Assembly (NCBI GenBank): GCA_009746045.1
Contig: RPFO01000065.1
Location: 179,001 to 243,000 of the forward strand
Reading direction: 5' to 3'
Length of the DNA: 64,000 nucleotides
DNA from: Mesostigma viride
Lineage: Eukaryota > Streptophyta > Mesostigmatophyceae > Mesostigmatales > Mesostigmataceae
Shown: positions 21,603-32,591 of the stretch, piece after piece
Position numbering within the stretch: the first letter of the stretch is position 1
Layout: every line of letters starts with the position of its first letter
The notes under the pieces: generated by a model
Database searches by the model: none
What the model was told of the DNA's origin: nothing
Seen by the model: only the letters and a program-made list of their open reading frames with translations
Program-made: the position numbers and the translations under genes

Positions 21603-21622
21603 ATGTCCTCAAATGAGGACAT
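21603..21622. repeat. 20-bp palindrome, right of the piggyBac block
   Basis: Identical to 18710-18729. It is preceded by a partial copy (CTCAAACGAGGAC, 21590-21602). The pair brackets the transposase block, but no TTAA flanks either copy. Confidence 0.9.
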
Positions 21623-21735
21623 TTGGTTTTTGGACAATAAAGCCCTGCACAAGCTCTAGTTGTAGGCCTTCTCCTCTCTTATGTTGTGTCTGCTGTCGAC
21701 GGGTGGTTGGTTGTCCCCTCCCCTCCGCAGCCGTC

Positions 21736-22956
21736 ATGTCAGAGCCTACCCCTCCGGCTGAGAGCCCGCTGCCGTCCCTGCCCCTACCGGACCCTGAGCT
21801 GTACTTCGAGGCCCTTCCGGGCCGTTGGGTGTCACGGTCCAGTTTCCCGGGTGGCGTCGTGCATCCGGCCCTCCAGGTCCAGCATTCGGGTTTAGTCAGG
21901 GCGGCTCTCTTCGGGGTCACGTGGTACGGTCCCTCCCCTGCTGACCCGCATCAGCTTGTTTTGCACGGGTTCGATGATGCCGGGCATTGTTTGTTAGAAT
22001 GTGGCTCCAGCTGTCCAGCCTTAGGACAGATAGACGCGGTTCTCCGGTGCCCCCGGGTATTTTCCTACCTTTCTACCCCTGTGGGCCGCTCCTGCCTACG
22101 GGATGTATTCCCCTGGCTTCCGGCCGAGGGTGATGCGGAAATAGATGAGAACCCCTGCGACCTTCTACGGGCAGTAGAGTTCATGGAGATAGCAGACCAG
22201 GCAGTGGGCGTAGGATTGGGCGACCCTGCTCCTACGGACGCGCCGGTAGAGGCACAGTATTCTCCTGAGTATTCGGCCTCCCCTGCGGCGTCCTCCTCTT
22301 CGGTGTCTGCGCCTTCCCCTGACATCCCGTCTTCACCGAGGTCGGTCCTGTGCGCATCGGTGGAGCCTACCCCTTTGGGCTCTGGTCGTGAGCCTGATCC
22401 TCTTTCGGCGACAGTTTCTGCGATGCAGGCGCAGATCCAGTCCCTGACGGCGGCCTTCGGGGCCTTCATGGCGGCCCAGGGGCACGCCCCAGCCACGCCA
22501 GGTGGGGTGTCTGCCGCAGCTGTGCCCCCTTCCCCTTCGGTCGCCTCGGCGTCTACGGGTCCGTCTGTGCCGCGCGAGCCCTCGGCGGCTGCGGCTCCCT
22601 CTGTGCTGCGGCTCCTACGCCTTCGGTTACCTCTGCGCCTGCTACTGACGTACCTGCGCCTCGGCGCGAGCCCACCGTCCCAGCGGCCGCGCCCGTCGCC
22701 GCCGCGTCCGAGCCGCCCACCACGTCAGCGCCGCCCTCGCGGGGTTTCTTCAGCGACCCGGGCGGTCTTCCCAGGCTTTGGGAGGGCGGTCCTCCGCAGA
22801 GGATCCCGGTGCCTGACTGGAGCTTGGACGGTAACCAGTCGTATGCCGGATTGCCTGTCCCCACGGGCCCTATTTTCAACATGTGGCCTGGTGGTGCTCC
22901 GCCCCCAGAGACCGGCGCGCCAGCTGCGGAGGCGGGTCCGTCGCGACCCCCTGCGG
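21736..22956 (+). CDS. post-integrase accessory ORF, N-terminal part (outer element)
   Basis: The ATG at 21736 (MSEPTPPAESPLPS) opens a protein I do not recognise. An N-terminal domain (about residues 20-160) has a Cys pair (CLLECGSSC), a PRVFSYLSTPVGRSCLRDVFPWLPAEG block and DLLRAVEFMEIAD. The corresponding inner-element ORF has CLCHAC, a PRLLLLLIPP...FPRYLPFEG block and SLRQALDRIVAMDDE in the same order. A long Ala/Pro/Ser linker follows, with a short amphipathic helix (MQAQIQSLTAAFGAFMAAQG). The frame shifts by one between about 22600 and 22750. The inner retrotransposon splits the ORF at 22956. It may be a structural or envelope-position protein; there is no clear signal peptide or membrane segment. 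Confidence 0.65.
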
Positions 22957-23544
22957 TGTTACGTCCCTGCCCTTTTGGTCGGACGTAACAATGGAATAAA
23001 TTACTAAGGCTGTTTGGTCTATTGGACTTGGGATTTATGGACCTTGGCTATTGTGTGAATTGGACTAGTTATTTTGGTCCTAGGTTGTCCTTTTAGGGGC
23101 CGGCGCTGTGGCGCCGCGCCAGTCCTGAGTCCGTCAGTAGTTCTAGGCGTGGATCCTATAGTTGAGGGTCGATGTCGGCCCGGATCCTACGTGGAATGAG
23201 TGACTCGGATTGTTCTAGGGAAATTCAATGGCGTGTATCTGCGCCGCAACCAACCTAGGTTAAATTGGTCCGAGGACGAGAGTCTCGTCCTCTTGGTTTA
23301 ATGAATGATAAGTGCGAATACGCCTACACATTGAGCCCGGGGCATTATCCATTTGTAATTGGTATTGCTAGCCAATATAAGTGTGAACTAATTAGCTTGG
23401 CATTAAGCCGTGATGCCAGATATCTCACGACTCACGTCGTGAAGCGCAACCTACTTTAGGCTATCTTGAATTTTTCCTAATTCCGGCAAGAAGGGTCTTT
23501 CGCTACGTAGCTCAGGCTAGGTGTGTCTGGGCAGGGACGTAACA
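22957..23544 (+). repeat. 5' LTR of the inner element
   Basis: TGTTACGTCC...GGGACGTAACA, 588 bp. It has GGAATAAATTA near the start, a palindrome with ten-base arms GAGGACGAGA/TCTCGTCCTC at 23272-23292, and a likely TATA box (CCAATATAAGTGTG, about 23372). The other LTR lacks CAAT near 23227 and has an extra AAT in the TATA region. Confidence 0.96.
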
Positions 23545-24287
23545 CTGGTTATCGGAGGAAATGTGCTGGAAAGGTTAGCTAACTCTCGCGGAGAGGGTTA
23601 GTGAGCCAATTAGGATACCAAGACGAAGCTTGGCGTAGGTAGAGGTTCCGGAATTCAACGATTGCTGTCAGGCCGGCGGCCAGCCCGTAAAGGGATTCAA
23701 CGACGACCTAGGCAGCAAGCGGCCAGTCTGGGATACTCGGCGGGGCTAGCAATAGTCCTGTGGTGAGGTGCTGTCAACGATAGCGTTCAGCTCTCCTGTT
23801 TTCAACGACACCTAGTGGCGGCCAGGGCTTGCCTTCAACGACACCGGGTGGCGGCCAGCTCAGGAGGGATTAACGTCATCGAAGATGGTACGTCCCCTAG
23901 TTAGAATTCTTTCTTTACAAAGCTATGCCTGCTGAAGGCTAGCTGGCGAGCTTGCTCTCTATCCGGGAACGCGCGCGCAGGGGGTTTATGTTATATGTTG
24001 TGCCTCTATAGGTTGTAAATGTTGTTGGTGCCCATGGACGTCGCGGAGACGGACATTCGTTGTTTGACCTGCAAGGGGTCGTGGGGGTGGATACCGTCTG
24101 GCTGTTGCCGACTGTGTTGACGGTGTTTACCTCCGTGTGTGCGTATAGCCCGTTCCTGCGGAAGGCTCGGGCGTGTGCTGTGTACACTCCGTGCTCTCTC
24201 CTCGTTTGTTTAAGGTCACTGCATTAGAGGTAGCCTGGGTTTCCCCTTTCTCTCTGCTTGCAAGCCGCTGCCAGACTATGATGTAAC
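23545..24287 (+). other. 5' leader of the inner element
   Basis: It starts with the likely primer binding site (TGGTTATCGGAGGAA, from 23546). Three degenerate copies of TTCAACGACxxC..GGCGGCCAG lie between about 23690 and 23865 and could form part of a packaging structure (inference). No ORF. Confidence 0.65.
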
Positions 24288-24626
24288 ATGCCACGACGTA
24301 AAATAAACAAGGGTGGACAGTCTGGATTTCCTTACTACGCAGTAGCTCACGACGGGGATAAGGGTAGGCCTGCTATATTCTACAGCTGGAAGACTTGTGA
24401 GGAGCATATTAAAGATAAGATATTGTCCCAAGGCTCTAGTGCTAAGTGGAAAGGGTTTGATAACATTACAGATGCAGATAGGTTTGTTAGGGAACACATG
24501 CCATTGCCTGAGGGGATGCACATCACACGTGAATGCTCCAAGCCACCCACACTCAGCAGTCAGGGGGAGGGGACAGCAGTTACAGTGACTTTCTCTCAGC
24601 TGACCATTGGCCCTAGCAAGCAGTAG
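24288..24626 (+). CDS. ORF0: RNase H1 N-terminal / viroplasmin-like protein (inner element)
   Basis: A 112-residue complete ORF starting MPRRKINKGGQSG. Residues 14-72 read FPYYAVAHDGDKGRPAIFYS, W30-T-C, then WKGFDNITDADRFVREHM. This is the aromatic-rich beta-beta-alpha pattern of the RNase H1 hybrid-binding domain (Cauli_VI). A tail, VTVTFSQLTIG, parallels LEFGSLSITVV of the outer element. A stop and 131 bp separate it from gag. In RNase H1 this domain binds RNA:DNA hybrid, and in caulimovirus inclusion-body protein a related fold occurs. Here it could act on genomic RNA or hybrids during reverse transcription; that is inference. The frame is intact. Confidence 0.7.
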   Translation: MPRRKINKGGQSGFPYYAVAHDGDKGRPAIFYSWKTCEEHIKDKILSQGSSAKWKGFDNITDADRFVREHMPLPEGMHITRECSKPPTLSSQGEGTAVTVTFSQLTIGPSKQ

Positions 24627-24757
24627 AGGAGACCATTACTAGGGAGTAGTATTAGGTTCTATAGTTATAGCTCTATAGCACGTGGTTGCTCTCTCTCTTT
24701 CTCTCTCTTCCTTCCTGGGGAGGTGTTGCCTGCAGTGAAGGTACCGGTACGAGCACC

Positions 24758-25056
24758 ATGCCCACACGGTCCCAAACAAGGAACGCCAGAGATACAGAGG
24801 AAGAGACTAGAGAACGAGATCTAGAGAATACAGAGGTAGAACCGGTAGACAACCACGAGCACGGTACAGAGGGTATAGAGGTACCACTGCACGTCCGAGC
24901 AGGGACAGATACAGGTGAGGTCATGGAGAGACCTGCGGAAGGCTCCCCACGATCCAGAGATCAGAACCCTAGGTTCCCAGCGGATGGGGACAATATAGAC
25001 GCCTTACCAAGGCAGGGAGATGACAGGAACGACCGGGAGAGGCTCCAAGAGTACTC

Positions 25057-25122
<66 letters not shown>

Positions 25123-26770
25123 TCAGCAACAGCAGCAGCAGCAGCAGCAGCAGCAACCGCAGCAGCATCAACAGCAGCAGCAGCATCAGCAGCAGCAACG
25201 GTCACCACAGCAGCAATGGCAACAGCAACAACCCCAGATGAGACCACAATGGCTACCACCGGATCCAGAGCAGCCGGGAGACGATAATGGAGATACCCTG
25301 CACTACCGCCAGCAGCAGCCAGTCACCGGGCGGCCAACGCATCCTTGGGCAGGTCGGGGGCGGCCCCAGAGACCTCCACCGGGACCCCCACACCGGGGCA
25401 GACGCAGAGTGTCCTTCGGCAGCACGTCCCTGTTACCCACGGCGCTATGGTATTCGGACGAGGAAGGGGAGGCCCAGGGGCAGATGGCGAGTTCGATGAC
25501 CTGGAAGGGACTAACGAGGCGGACGAGGGATCTGTCACGCAGGGCCCGCCCGTTGGTACTCATAGACCACGGACCAGCCCAGGGGAGACCCGGAGCAGTG
25601 TCACCACCCGCGACGAGGAGACTCACCGCCAGCCCAGCGCCCGGCACCTCAACCGCAGCGTCTACGGGCGCTTGACAGTAGCGTGGTCCCCCTCGCGGCC
25701 GTCGGTAACCTGAATTTCAGCAGGGTGGCACTGGATGACCCGGGGTACGAACACCCCTCGTCGGTACAGGTGCGCCGGACACACGGCACACCGGACAGAT
25801 CCGGATCTCTCCCGCGGTCGCAGCCTCCAGCATTCGGCTCCATCTCCTACAGAGAGGTCGGTGGGCCTAAGCTTAACACGATAAAGGCCCCACCGATGCC
25901 TACCTTCAAGAATGTACCCAAGCTGCACGCGGATATGAAACCGCGAGAGGTCGACGAATGGGGACGCATGTGGCAACAGCAGTATACCGTTTGGTGCAAT
26001 CACAACAGCTGGGAACTGGCCACCTGTGATTTGATCCCACACGTGGTCAACACCTGCATGGACCCCTCGGTGGTGAGCATCCTGAACTGTGAGAGCATCG
26101 CATCCCAGTCATACCCGCAAACCGTGGAGGAGCTGATGGACCGGGTGCGCCGCAAGCTGATACCCCCAGACGCGGAGCTCCACGAGCGGATCGCTTTCGG
26201 CAAGCTGCGCCAGGGGACCACCCCATATCGCGAGTTTCTGTCCAAGTTTGAGTCCAGCGCCGCTTATCTAACCGACATGACCTGGTACGAGTACAAGATC
26301 AGATTCATCGAGGCGCTCAGCCCCGAGCTGCAGGACGAGGTATTCAAACACTACGCTGAGGTCCCCTGGAAGGAGTGGGACATCCTGAATATCCAGAGAT
26401 ACCTTCTGCAGGTGGCCGACGTGGTGTCTCGCGGGCGCGCACCCTCGGTGCGCCGTTTCTTCAGACCTGTCCCCCGCGACGGGTGAACCAGATGTACTCC
26501 ACTGATTTCGCCGGCGAGGAGGAGGACGAGTACCTCGACGACCCTGACGAGGGCTACACTGACCTGGCGTCAACGCGATCGACGCTAGCAAGGCGCGCTG
26601 CTTCATGTGCAGCGAGGTGGGGCACCTCAAGCGCGACTGCCCCAAGCTCCGGGGCAAGAACGCCAGTCGTGGGACAGGAGAGGGACACCCAGTGTTCGTT
26701 TCTCCGGCCCGGCCTTCGGCAGCCGCCCCGACTCCTCCGGTCCTCGGGATCGACCCCGCAACGCGGGTGA
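24758..26770 (+). pseudogene. gag: Gag polyprotein (inner element), frameshifted
   Basis: Starts at ATG 24758 (MPTRSQTRNARD). It has an acidic/Gln-rich N-terminal region with a CAG-encoded poly-Gln tract, a capsid-like domain in 25683-26486 (MPTFKNVPKLHADMKPREVD, IAFGKLRQGTTPYREFLSKF, IRFIEALSPELQDEVFKH), an acidic linker in a second frame (FAGEEEDEYLDDPDEGY, about 26500-26560), and a CCHC knuckle in a third (CFMCSEVGHLKRDCPK, about 26600-26650). Outer gag has all of these in one frame, so at least two or three indels have hit this copy. The capsid parts of the two elements align through their whole length. Confidence 0.85.
25057..25230 (+). repeat. (CAG/CAA)n tract, poly-Gln in gag
   Basis: Mostly CAG with CAA and a few CAT/CCG interruptions, giving roughly 45 Gln with some His/Pro in the gag frame. 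It is absent from the outer gag. Confidence 0.95.
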
Positions 26771-27221
26771 GCGTGCGGCTCGCCTGCAGCACGCCAGACA
26801 GGCCCCGACGCAGTACCAGCAGCCGCGACCACCCGCGACCAGCTCTACCAAGGGTGTGTTGCGTGCGGTCAACGAGATGGAGGCGCGGCGACAGTCCTCC
26901 TCTTCCGGCCAAACGCAGGCAGTGGCTGGCTACGAGTACGACGATGAGGAGGGGGCTGACGAAGAGGAGGAGGGGGGGAAGAGGGCGGGTGGTCGGGCGA
27001 GGCGGCCTCCCGTCCCACCGCTCCTCGGGAGTAGTAGCCCTGCCCATGGGCTTGGGTCCCGGGGTAGGGGATAGGATAGAAAAATCAGATGGTAGCCCAG
27101 ACGCGGAGTCAACTAGAGTAGAGGTAGACGTTAATAACGTGGCCGCAGACGCGCCCTCCCAACCGGCGGCGCGTGCATCTCAGGAGATTCGCGGCATCTG
27201 TTTCTTTTCAGCGGAGGGTTA

Positions 27222-27900
27222 TTGGTCCCTCCCACCGTCCTTGATCCGTATTTGAAGGAGAAAACGATCATGGACGTGAAGTTCCTGGTCGACACCGGCG
27301 CCTCCACGTCCTTCATCAACGAGGCCCTGGTGCGTCGGCTGGGCCTGGTACCCCGGCCTCACACCACGGCAGTCTATGTCACCTACTCAGACGGTCGGCG
27401 ACACCAATCGCCGGGCCTAGCAGACATCAAGGGTGTGCTGCAGGGCACGCCGGTGGACCTGGTGGCGACTATTGCGCCGCTGGGCGCTGCCGACATCATC
27501 ATTGGAGTGGACTGGCTGGACAAGCAGGATGTGGACATCAGTGTGCGCCGGCGGGTAGTTTGGTTTCCGGATGGTTCATTCTGGTGCCCTGACAGCGAGT
27601 ATAGGGCACAGGCCGCGGAGGTCCATAACATTACACACGAGCGCTCGGCGGACGGGCCTCGACCAGCGTCCCAGATCCTGATGAGTAGCAAGACGCTGGC
27701 GCGCCAGCTTCGGAAGGGCAAGGAGTACGCGATGTATCGCATAGACCTGGATAGCACTCAGGCTCTGCTTAACGAGATTGGTGCCGGATTCACACCGGAT
27801 GAGCTGGCGCGGTTCAATGCCGTCCTGGAGAAGCGCACTACCCTTTTTGCGGATCGCACCCCCAGTTCCCTCCCAATCGATCGGTGTTGCACCGTGTCCA
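27222..27900 (+). CDS. pol: retropepsin-like protease region of pol (inner element)
   Basis: KFLVDTGASTSFINEALVRR is the active-site segment, followed by GVLQGTPVDLVATIAPLGAA and IIIGVDWLDKQDVD. An ATG at 27270 lies just before the active site. It aligns with the outer protease, including the LMSSKTLARQLRKG linker and GAGFTPDELARFNAVLE. The frame changes near 27890 before the RT, so protease and RT are separated by an indel. Confidence 0.85.
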
Positions 27901-29661
27901 GCTCCAGGAGGGTTCCGGCCTACCGTGTCTCCCATGTACCGCATGGGCCCAGTCGAGCTGGTGGAGCTCAAGAAGATCCTCATTTCACTGCTCGACGCTG
28001 GGCTCATTGAACCCAGCAACAGCCCCTTCTCAGCGGGCGTGCTGCTCGTTCCCAAGCCAGGAGGCAAGTGGCGTCTGGTGACGGATTACCGGAAGCTGAA
28101 CGCCATCACCGTCAAGTCCCGGTATCCTCTACCGCGGATCGACGACATCTTCAACCGTGTCCAGGGGGCCACGTGTTTCACCGTCATCGACTGTGCGGAC
28201 GGGTTTTGGCAGCTGCGCATCGCGCCAGAAGACTGCCACAAGACCGCGTTCGCTACGCCCTTCGGTCACTATCAGTTTCGGGTGGCGGCAATGGGGCTGT
28301 GCAATTCGCCGGCGTCCTTCCAGATGCTGATGAATGATATCCTCCGTCCGGTGATGGGCACAGCCCACTTGCCGCAGGTCTCCCAGGACCTGGCGGACCC
28401 GCAGAAGGGGGCGCGCCCGCCCTGGACCTACAAGCGCACGTGCGCGCTGGCGTATCTGGACGACATCCTGGTGTACTCCAAGACGTTCGAGGAGCACCTA
28501 GAGGATGTGGACGCCGTGCTGCAGATCATGGAGGATGAGCACCTTTCGGCGCGGAAAGCCAAGGTGCGCGCCGGCCGCTGCGTGCCGTTTCTGGGCCATA
28601 CCTTGTCCGCGACGGCATCGCGACCGACCCGAGAAGATCGAGTCCGTCCAGCAATGGCCTGTCCCTACGGACGTGAAGGGGTGCGCAGCTTCCTGGGATT
28701 GGCATCTTACTACCGACGGTTCATCCCGCGGTTTGCCACCATCGCCGCCCCGATCAACGCTCTTCTCAAGAAGGGTACCCCGTTCCTCTGGGCTGAGCAG
28801 TGCCAACAGGCTTTTGAGGCGCTTAAGCGCCACCTCACCACAGCACCAGTCCTTATCCTGCCGGACCCGGCCCTTCCTTTCGTCGTGGCTACGGACGCCA
28901 GCAAGGTGGCCATCGGGGGTGTCCTCCTGCAGGACCAAGGCAAGGGTCTTCAGCCCATCGAGTATATCTCACGCACAATGATTCCGGCGGAGCGGAATTA
29001 CCCAGTGCATCAGCAGGAGCTTCTGGCAGTAGTCTACAGCTGCCACACGTGGCGTCACCATCTTCTGGGGGCCCAGTTTTCGGTGGCCATTAGTGAGCAG
29101 GGGGATCTCGACCCCCACCGCCTGGTGATCCACACCGACCACCGGCCGCTCACCCACCTCCTGGTGCAGCCCAACCTGACGCCCCGCCAAGCGCGGTGGA
29201 TGGAGTACTTGTCACAGTTTGCGCCATTCAAGATCCAATACGTCAAGGGCGCGGACAACGTGGTGCCAGACGCCCTTTCGCGACGGGCGGACTATTGGTT
29301 CTACGAGGACATGGATGTGCTTCATACCACTTGCGTACCAGTGGCCGCCCCGGGGACCGCCTACGGCGCGGAGCCACGGTCTCCCCGGGCCCGCCACCTG
29401 TTTCATCTGGGACACACCACCAGCGATGACTTGTCACCTCTCTTGGAGGAGACGAGTGCCCACGAGGACGTGGACGCCCCCGGGGAGGGGGAGGGATCGC
29501 ATATGCGCATGCCCCTTAGCCATGTGGTGCCGCCCCAGGGAATTTTTCAGCTTCAGCCGATCGGCCCGCCCACAGTCTTCTCCGAATTCGTCAACCAGGC
29601 GAGTGCGGAGACAGACCGGCCGCGGACGCGTTCACAGTCACGTCGGACCTGGAGACGATGA
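27901..29661 (+). pseudogene. pol: reverse transcriptase-RNase H (inner element), local frameshifts
   Basis: One long frame (27778-29661) carries LIEPSNSPFSAGVLLVPKPG, LVTDYRKLN, YLDDILVYSK (about 28460) and FLGHTLSA. A compensated frameshift at about 28615-28680 garbles the DPEKIESVQQWP segment, which is readable in another frame. Then come FLGLASYYRRFIPRF and a full RNase H (ATDASKVAIGG, HQQELLAV, TDHRPL, VPDALSRRADY). All catalytic residues are present. Of the pol pieces here it is the closest to intact. Confidence 0.9.
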
Positions 29662-31158
29662 TCAGTCGTTTCACGGTCACGGAGGAAGCGGCGCTTGAAG
29701 CCATCCGGGCGCATCCCCAGCAGATGGGTGCCTACCCTTGCAAGTTCCAGGATGGACGCCTGTTCGTGAGTCCAGCCGGAGGAATGGCGGCTGTATGTCC
29801 CGGAGCTTTGTAGGGCCGCCTTGCTTCACGAGCTCCACGATTCGCTTCTAGGCGGACATCAAGGAAGCCACCGTCTTTATCCTCGGGCCCGCAAACATTT
29901 CTACTGGCCAGGGATGAAGGAGTATATTGAGACATATGTGCGCCAGTGCCCCTCGTGCCAGATCATGAAGTCCAGGAACACGGGCTCGCAAGCCGTCCCC
30001 AAGACGTTACCTGATCCGATGGGTCCTTGGGATTCTATCATGATGGACTTCATCGGCCCGTTCAAGAAGGCGAAGAGCGGCAACAGCATGGTCCTGGTGT
30101 TCGTGGACCGCCTGACGCGCATGTGTCACTTGGCCCCGTGTCCGGCCGACCTCACTGCGGAGGAGTGCGCCAAGATATACCTGACGCACGTGTTCCGGTT
30201 CCACGGGCTCAGCCGACAGTTCATCTCCGACCGCGACAAGCTCTTCACGGCCAAATTCTGGCAGGAGTTTTCGAACGGCTGGGCACCAAGGTGTCGCTGG
30301 GCACGGCCTACCACAGTTCGTCGTCACATCTGGTGGAGCGGTTGAACCGCACAGTGCAAGAGACCATGCGACACTACACCGACGCGGTGGGCAGCAATTG
30401 GGAGGAACTTCTGGGCTTGGTGGAGTTCTCCCTGAACAATGCTCCCCAGGCCGCCCACGGATTTACCCCCTTTTTCCTCAACTCTGGCAGGCACCCTCTC
30501 ACGCCTCCCGACCTGCTTATGAGCCCCGGACGGGGAGAGGATCAGGTCAAGCTGGACACACGCCAGGGGGTTGATCGCTTGCTGCAGCGGATGCACCAGG
30601 CTCATAACAGTGCAGTCCAGGGCTACCGCGCCGCGACCGAGCGGTATCTGGAGAGGACAGCCGGCAAGCGGGATAACCGGGCGCCGTCCATTGAGGTGGG
30701 CGATTGGGTCCTGGTGGAGGGCCCACAGATCGGACGATTCTCACACAAGGTGGAGAAGGAGCTGAAGACTAAGCTTCGTCCCATGTTCCTGGGCCCCTAC
30801 AAGGTTCTCACCAAGTTTGACGACGTCATGTTCCAGGTGGACGTCCCGGTGTCATGGAACCTCACGTCCAACCGTTTCCATCGTGACCAGCTCAAGTTGT
30901 ACCACCAGAACACCATTCAGGGTAGGGTCAATCCCCCGGCCCCGTTGGAGTTCAATCCGGACACAGGGGAACAGGAGGATGAGGTGGCTGCGATCGTGGG
31001 ACACCGAGATGTCAAACGAGGTCGGGGGACCCAGCGACAGTACCGTGTGCGATGGCGATTCGCGCAGCATGAGTCTGAGGACTCCTGGCGCACCCACTGA
31101 GTTAGCGGGTTGCGCCCGCTTATTGGAAGCATACAAGAAGACACACCAATTGCATTAA
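29662..31158 (+). pseudogene. pol: integrase with C-terminal chromodomain (inner element), frameshifted
   Basis: HHCC module LLHELHDSLLGGHQG ... RQCPSCQIMK, catalytic core MMDFIGPF / FISDRDKLF / SHLVERLNR, then LGPYKVLTKFDDVMFQVDV. The end is a chromodomain-like VAAIVGHRDVKRGRG, YRVRWRF and a terminal ELAGCARLLEAYKK. Frames change near 29790, 30275 and 31090. The final segment matches the outer SELDGCSRLLQEYK only in the third frame, which ends at 31158. Confidence 0.88.
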
Positions 31159-31200
31159 TAGGGCGGTATAACGGTGTACGGTGTAGGGTGAGAGTGAGGT

Positions 31201-32544
31201 GTGAGCCGGGTACCAGGTACACGCCGACTAACGCCTTGGCTTGTGGTGTGTGGGCCGTGCAGGGGACGCCGCGGAGGCGCTTCCCAGGGCCAGACTTCCG
31301 CCAGCGCCGCGGAGGCCGTAGAGGCAGGAATCCGGGTAGTAGACGGGGAGTCGAGTGAGGAAGATCTGGTGGATATGGACACGACAGATTACCCGGAGGC
31401 CCCTCTACCAGAACAGGATGACAGGATGCAGACAGCTCGCGGAGAGCCTGCAGTCCGAAGGGGTGCTTCAAGGGCCGGGGGCTCGGGAGGTGGTGGCCGG
31501 CACGAGACGTCGTCCAGACCCGAAGCTCCGGACGCGCGCGCGCTGCAGCTAGTGAAGGAGCTGAATGAGGAGACATTCAACCCCCGAGTGTTCGTGCGCG
31601 ACTATGGTCGGGCGGGTGACTTGGTGGAGCGGCGTCGTCGGCGCCGTAACCAGATGCCGTCAGATCTCCGCGCCGATTCCATTCTGGCGCGGGTCGGCCC
31701 CGCTAAGCTGGAGGATTTTCGATGGTTCGTGCGGAGAAATGTGGGGTTCAAGATCGAGACCCGCACCGCCGAGCGCGACGGCGTGGTGGTCGGTATCGAC
31801 TGGGAAACCCATGAGCGGGAGTGCCTGTGTCATGCGTGCGTGAACACGCTGGATGCAGGTCTGGTATTTCCACGGCTGTTGCTCCTCCTAATTCCGCCCG
31901 AGGTGCGGAAGCATCTGGAGAACTACTTTCCTCGATACCTCCCGTTTGAAGGGGCGTTGCGGGGCGAGAAGTGTATGCGCGCGGGTCAGTACTCGTTACG
32001 GCAGGCCCTGGATCGCATCGTGGCGATGGACGACGAGGACCAGGATGATGGGAGCGAGGGTGACGACTCCGATTCTGATGACTACCCTCCCCGCCCTCTT
32101 CCTCGTCCTCCTTCAAGGGATCCACCTTCTGGGGGCTCCTTGGAGGGCGGCGCAGGACATCGTCCTGTGACGCGTTTCGAGGCGCCACCGCCGGCGATGG
32201 GCTGGGGGCGCCCCTCTGGGCGAGGGTCTCGCCCGCGGTCCACGGGTTGGGGCGGGGGCAGCCAACCAGCTTCTCGGCGTGCTCCAGACCGGCCTGCACG
32301 TCGGCGCTCGCCCTCACCGTCATCGCGCTCGCGTTCCCGTTCGGACTCGGGAACGGAGGTACGCCCTGCTCGCCGCGCGTCACCACCACCTCGTCGCCCG
32401 GTTGATCGGCACTGGGAGCGCACGTGGGGGTCGGCGGTGGAATTGGAGCGAGAGTCTCGGCGACCGCGGTCGGATACGACGGGAGCTGCTCCGGCTAGGA
32501 CAGAACAGCCGGCCGGGGGCGAGCCCCCGGTTGTGGCCCCCTAG
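31201..32544 (+). CDS. post-integrase accessory ORF, part 1 (inner element)
   Basis: Open 31201-32544. The first good ATG is about 31375 (MDTTDYPEAPLPEQDDRM). An acidic start, a Gly/Ser stretch and a basic patch (LVERRRRRRNQMPSD) are followed by a folded-looking domain (about 31660-32040) with HECLCHAC-type cysteines (RECLCHACVNTLDAG), PRLLLLLIPPEVRKHLENYF and SLRQALDRIVAMDDE. Then come an acidic run and an Arg/Ser/Pro tail resembling SR proteins (SPSPSSRSRSRS). The domain parallels the outer element's CLLECGSSC...FPWLPAEG...DLLRAVEFMEIAD region. I recognise no family. Being after integrase it occupies the place of env in retroviruses, but I see no signal peptide or transmembrane helix. Confidence 0.65.
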   Translation: MSRVPGTRRLTPWLVVCGPCRGRRGGASQGQTSASAAEAVEAGIRVVDGESSEEDLVDMDTTDYPEAPLPEQDDRMQTARGEPAVRRGASRAGGSGGGGRHETSSRPEAPDARALQLVKELNEETFNPRVFVRDYGRAGDLVERRRRRRNQMPSDLRADSILARVGPAKLEDFRWFVRRNVGFKIETRTAERDGVVVGIDWETHERECLCHACVNTLDAGLVFPRLLLLLIPPEVRKHLENYFPRYLPFEGALRGEKCMRAGQYSLRQALDRIVAMDDEDQDDGSEGDDSDSDDYPPRPLPRPPSRDPPSGGSLEGGAGHRPVTRFEAPPPAMGWGRPSGRGSRPRSTGWGGGSQPASRRAPDRPARRRSPSPSSRSRSRSDSGTEVRPARRASPPPRRPVDRHWERTWGSAVELERESRRPRSDTTGAAPARTEQPAGGEPPVVAP

Positions 32545-32591
32545 GTCCTCCGACGGATGCGGGCCAAGAGGAGCCTACCTTCCTTGTCTCC

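Noticed and set aside
18690-21640. TTAA target duplication for the piggyBac block
   Set aside because: I found no TTAA pair at either boundary; TTAA words near 18831 and 21358 lie inside and do not pair with terminal repeats.
21613-21735. Start of the outer post-integrase ORF at 21613
   Set aside because: That start lies inside the palindrome and its translation (Cys-rich, low complexity) has no counterpart; ATG 21736 gives a sensible N-terminus.
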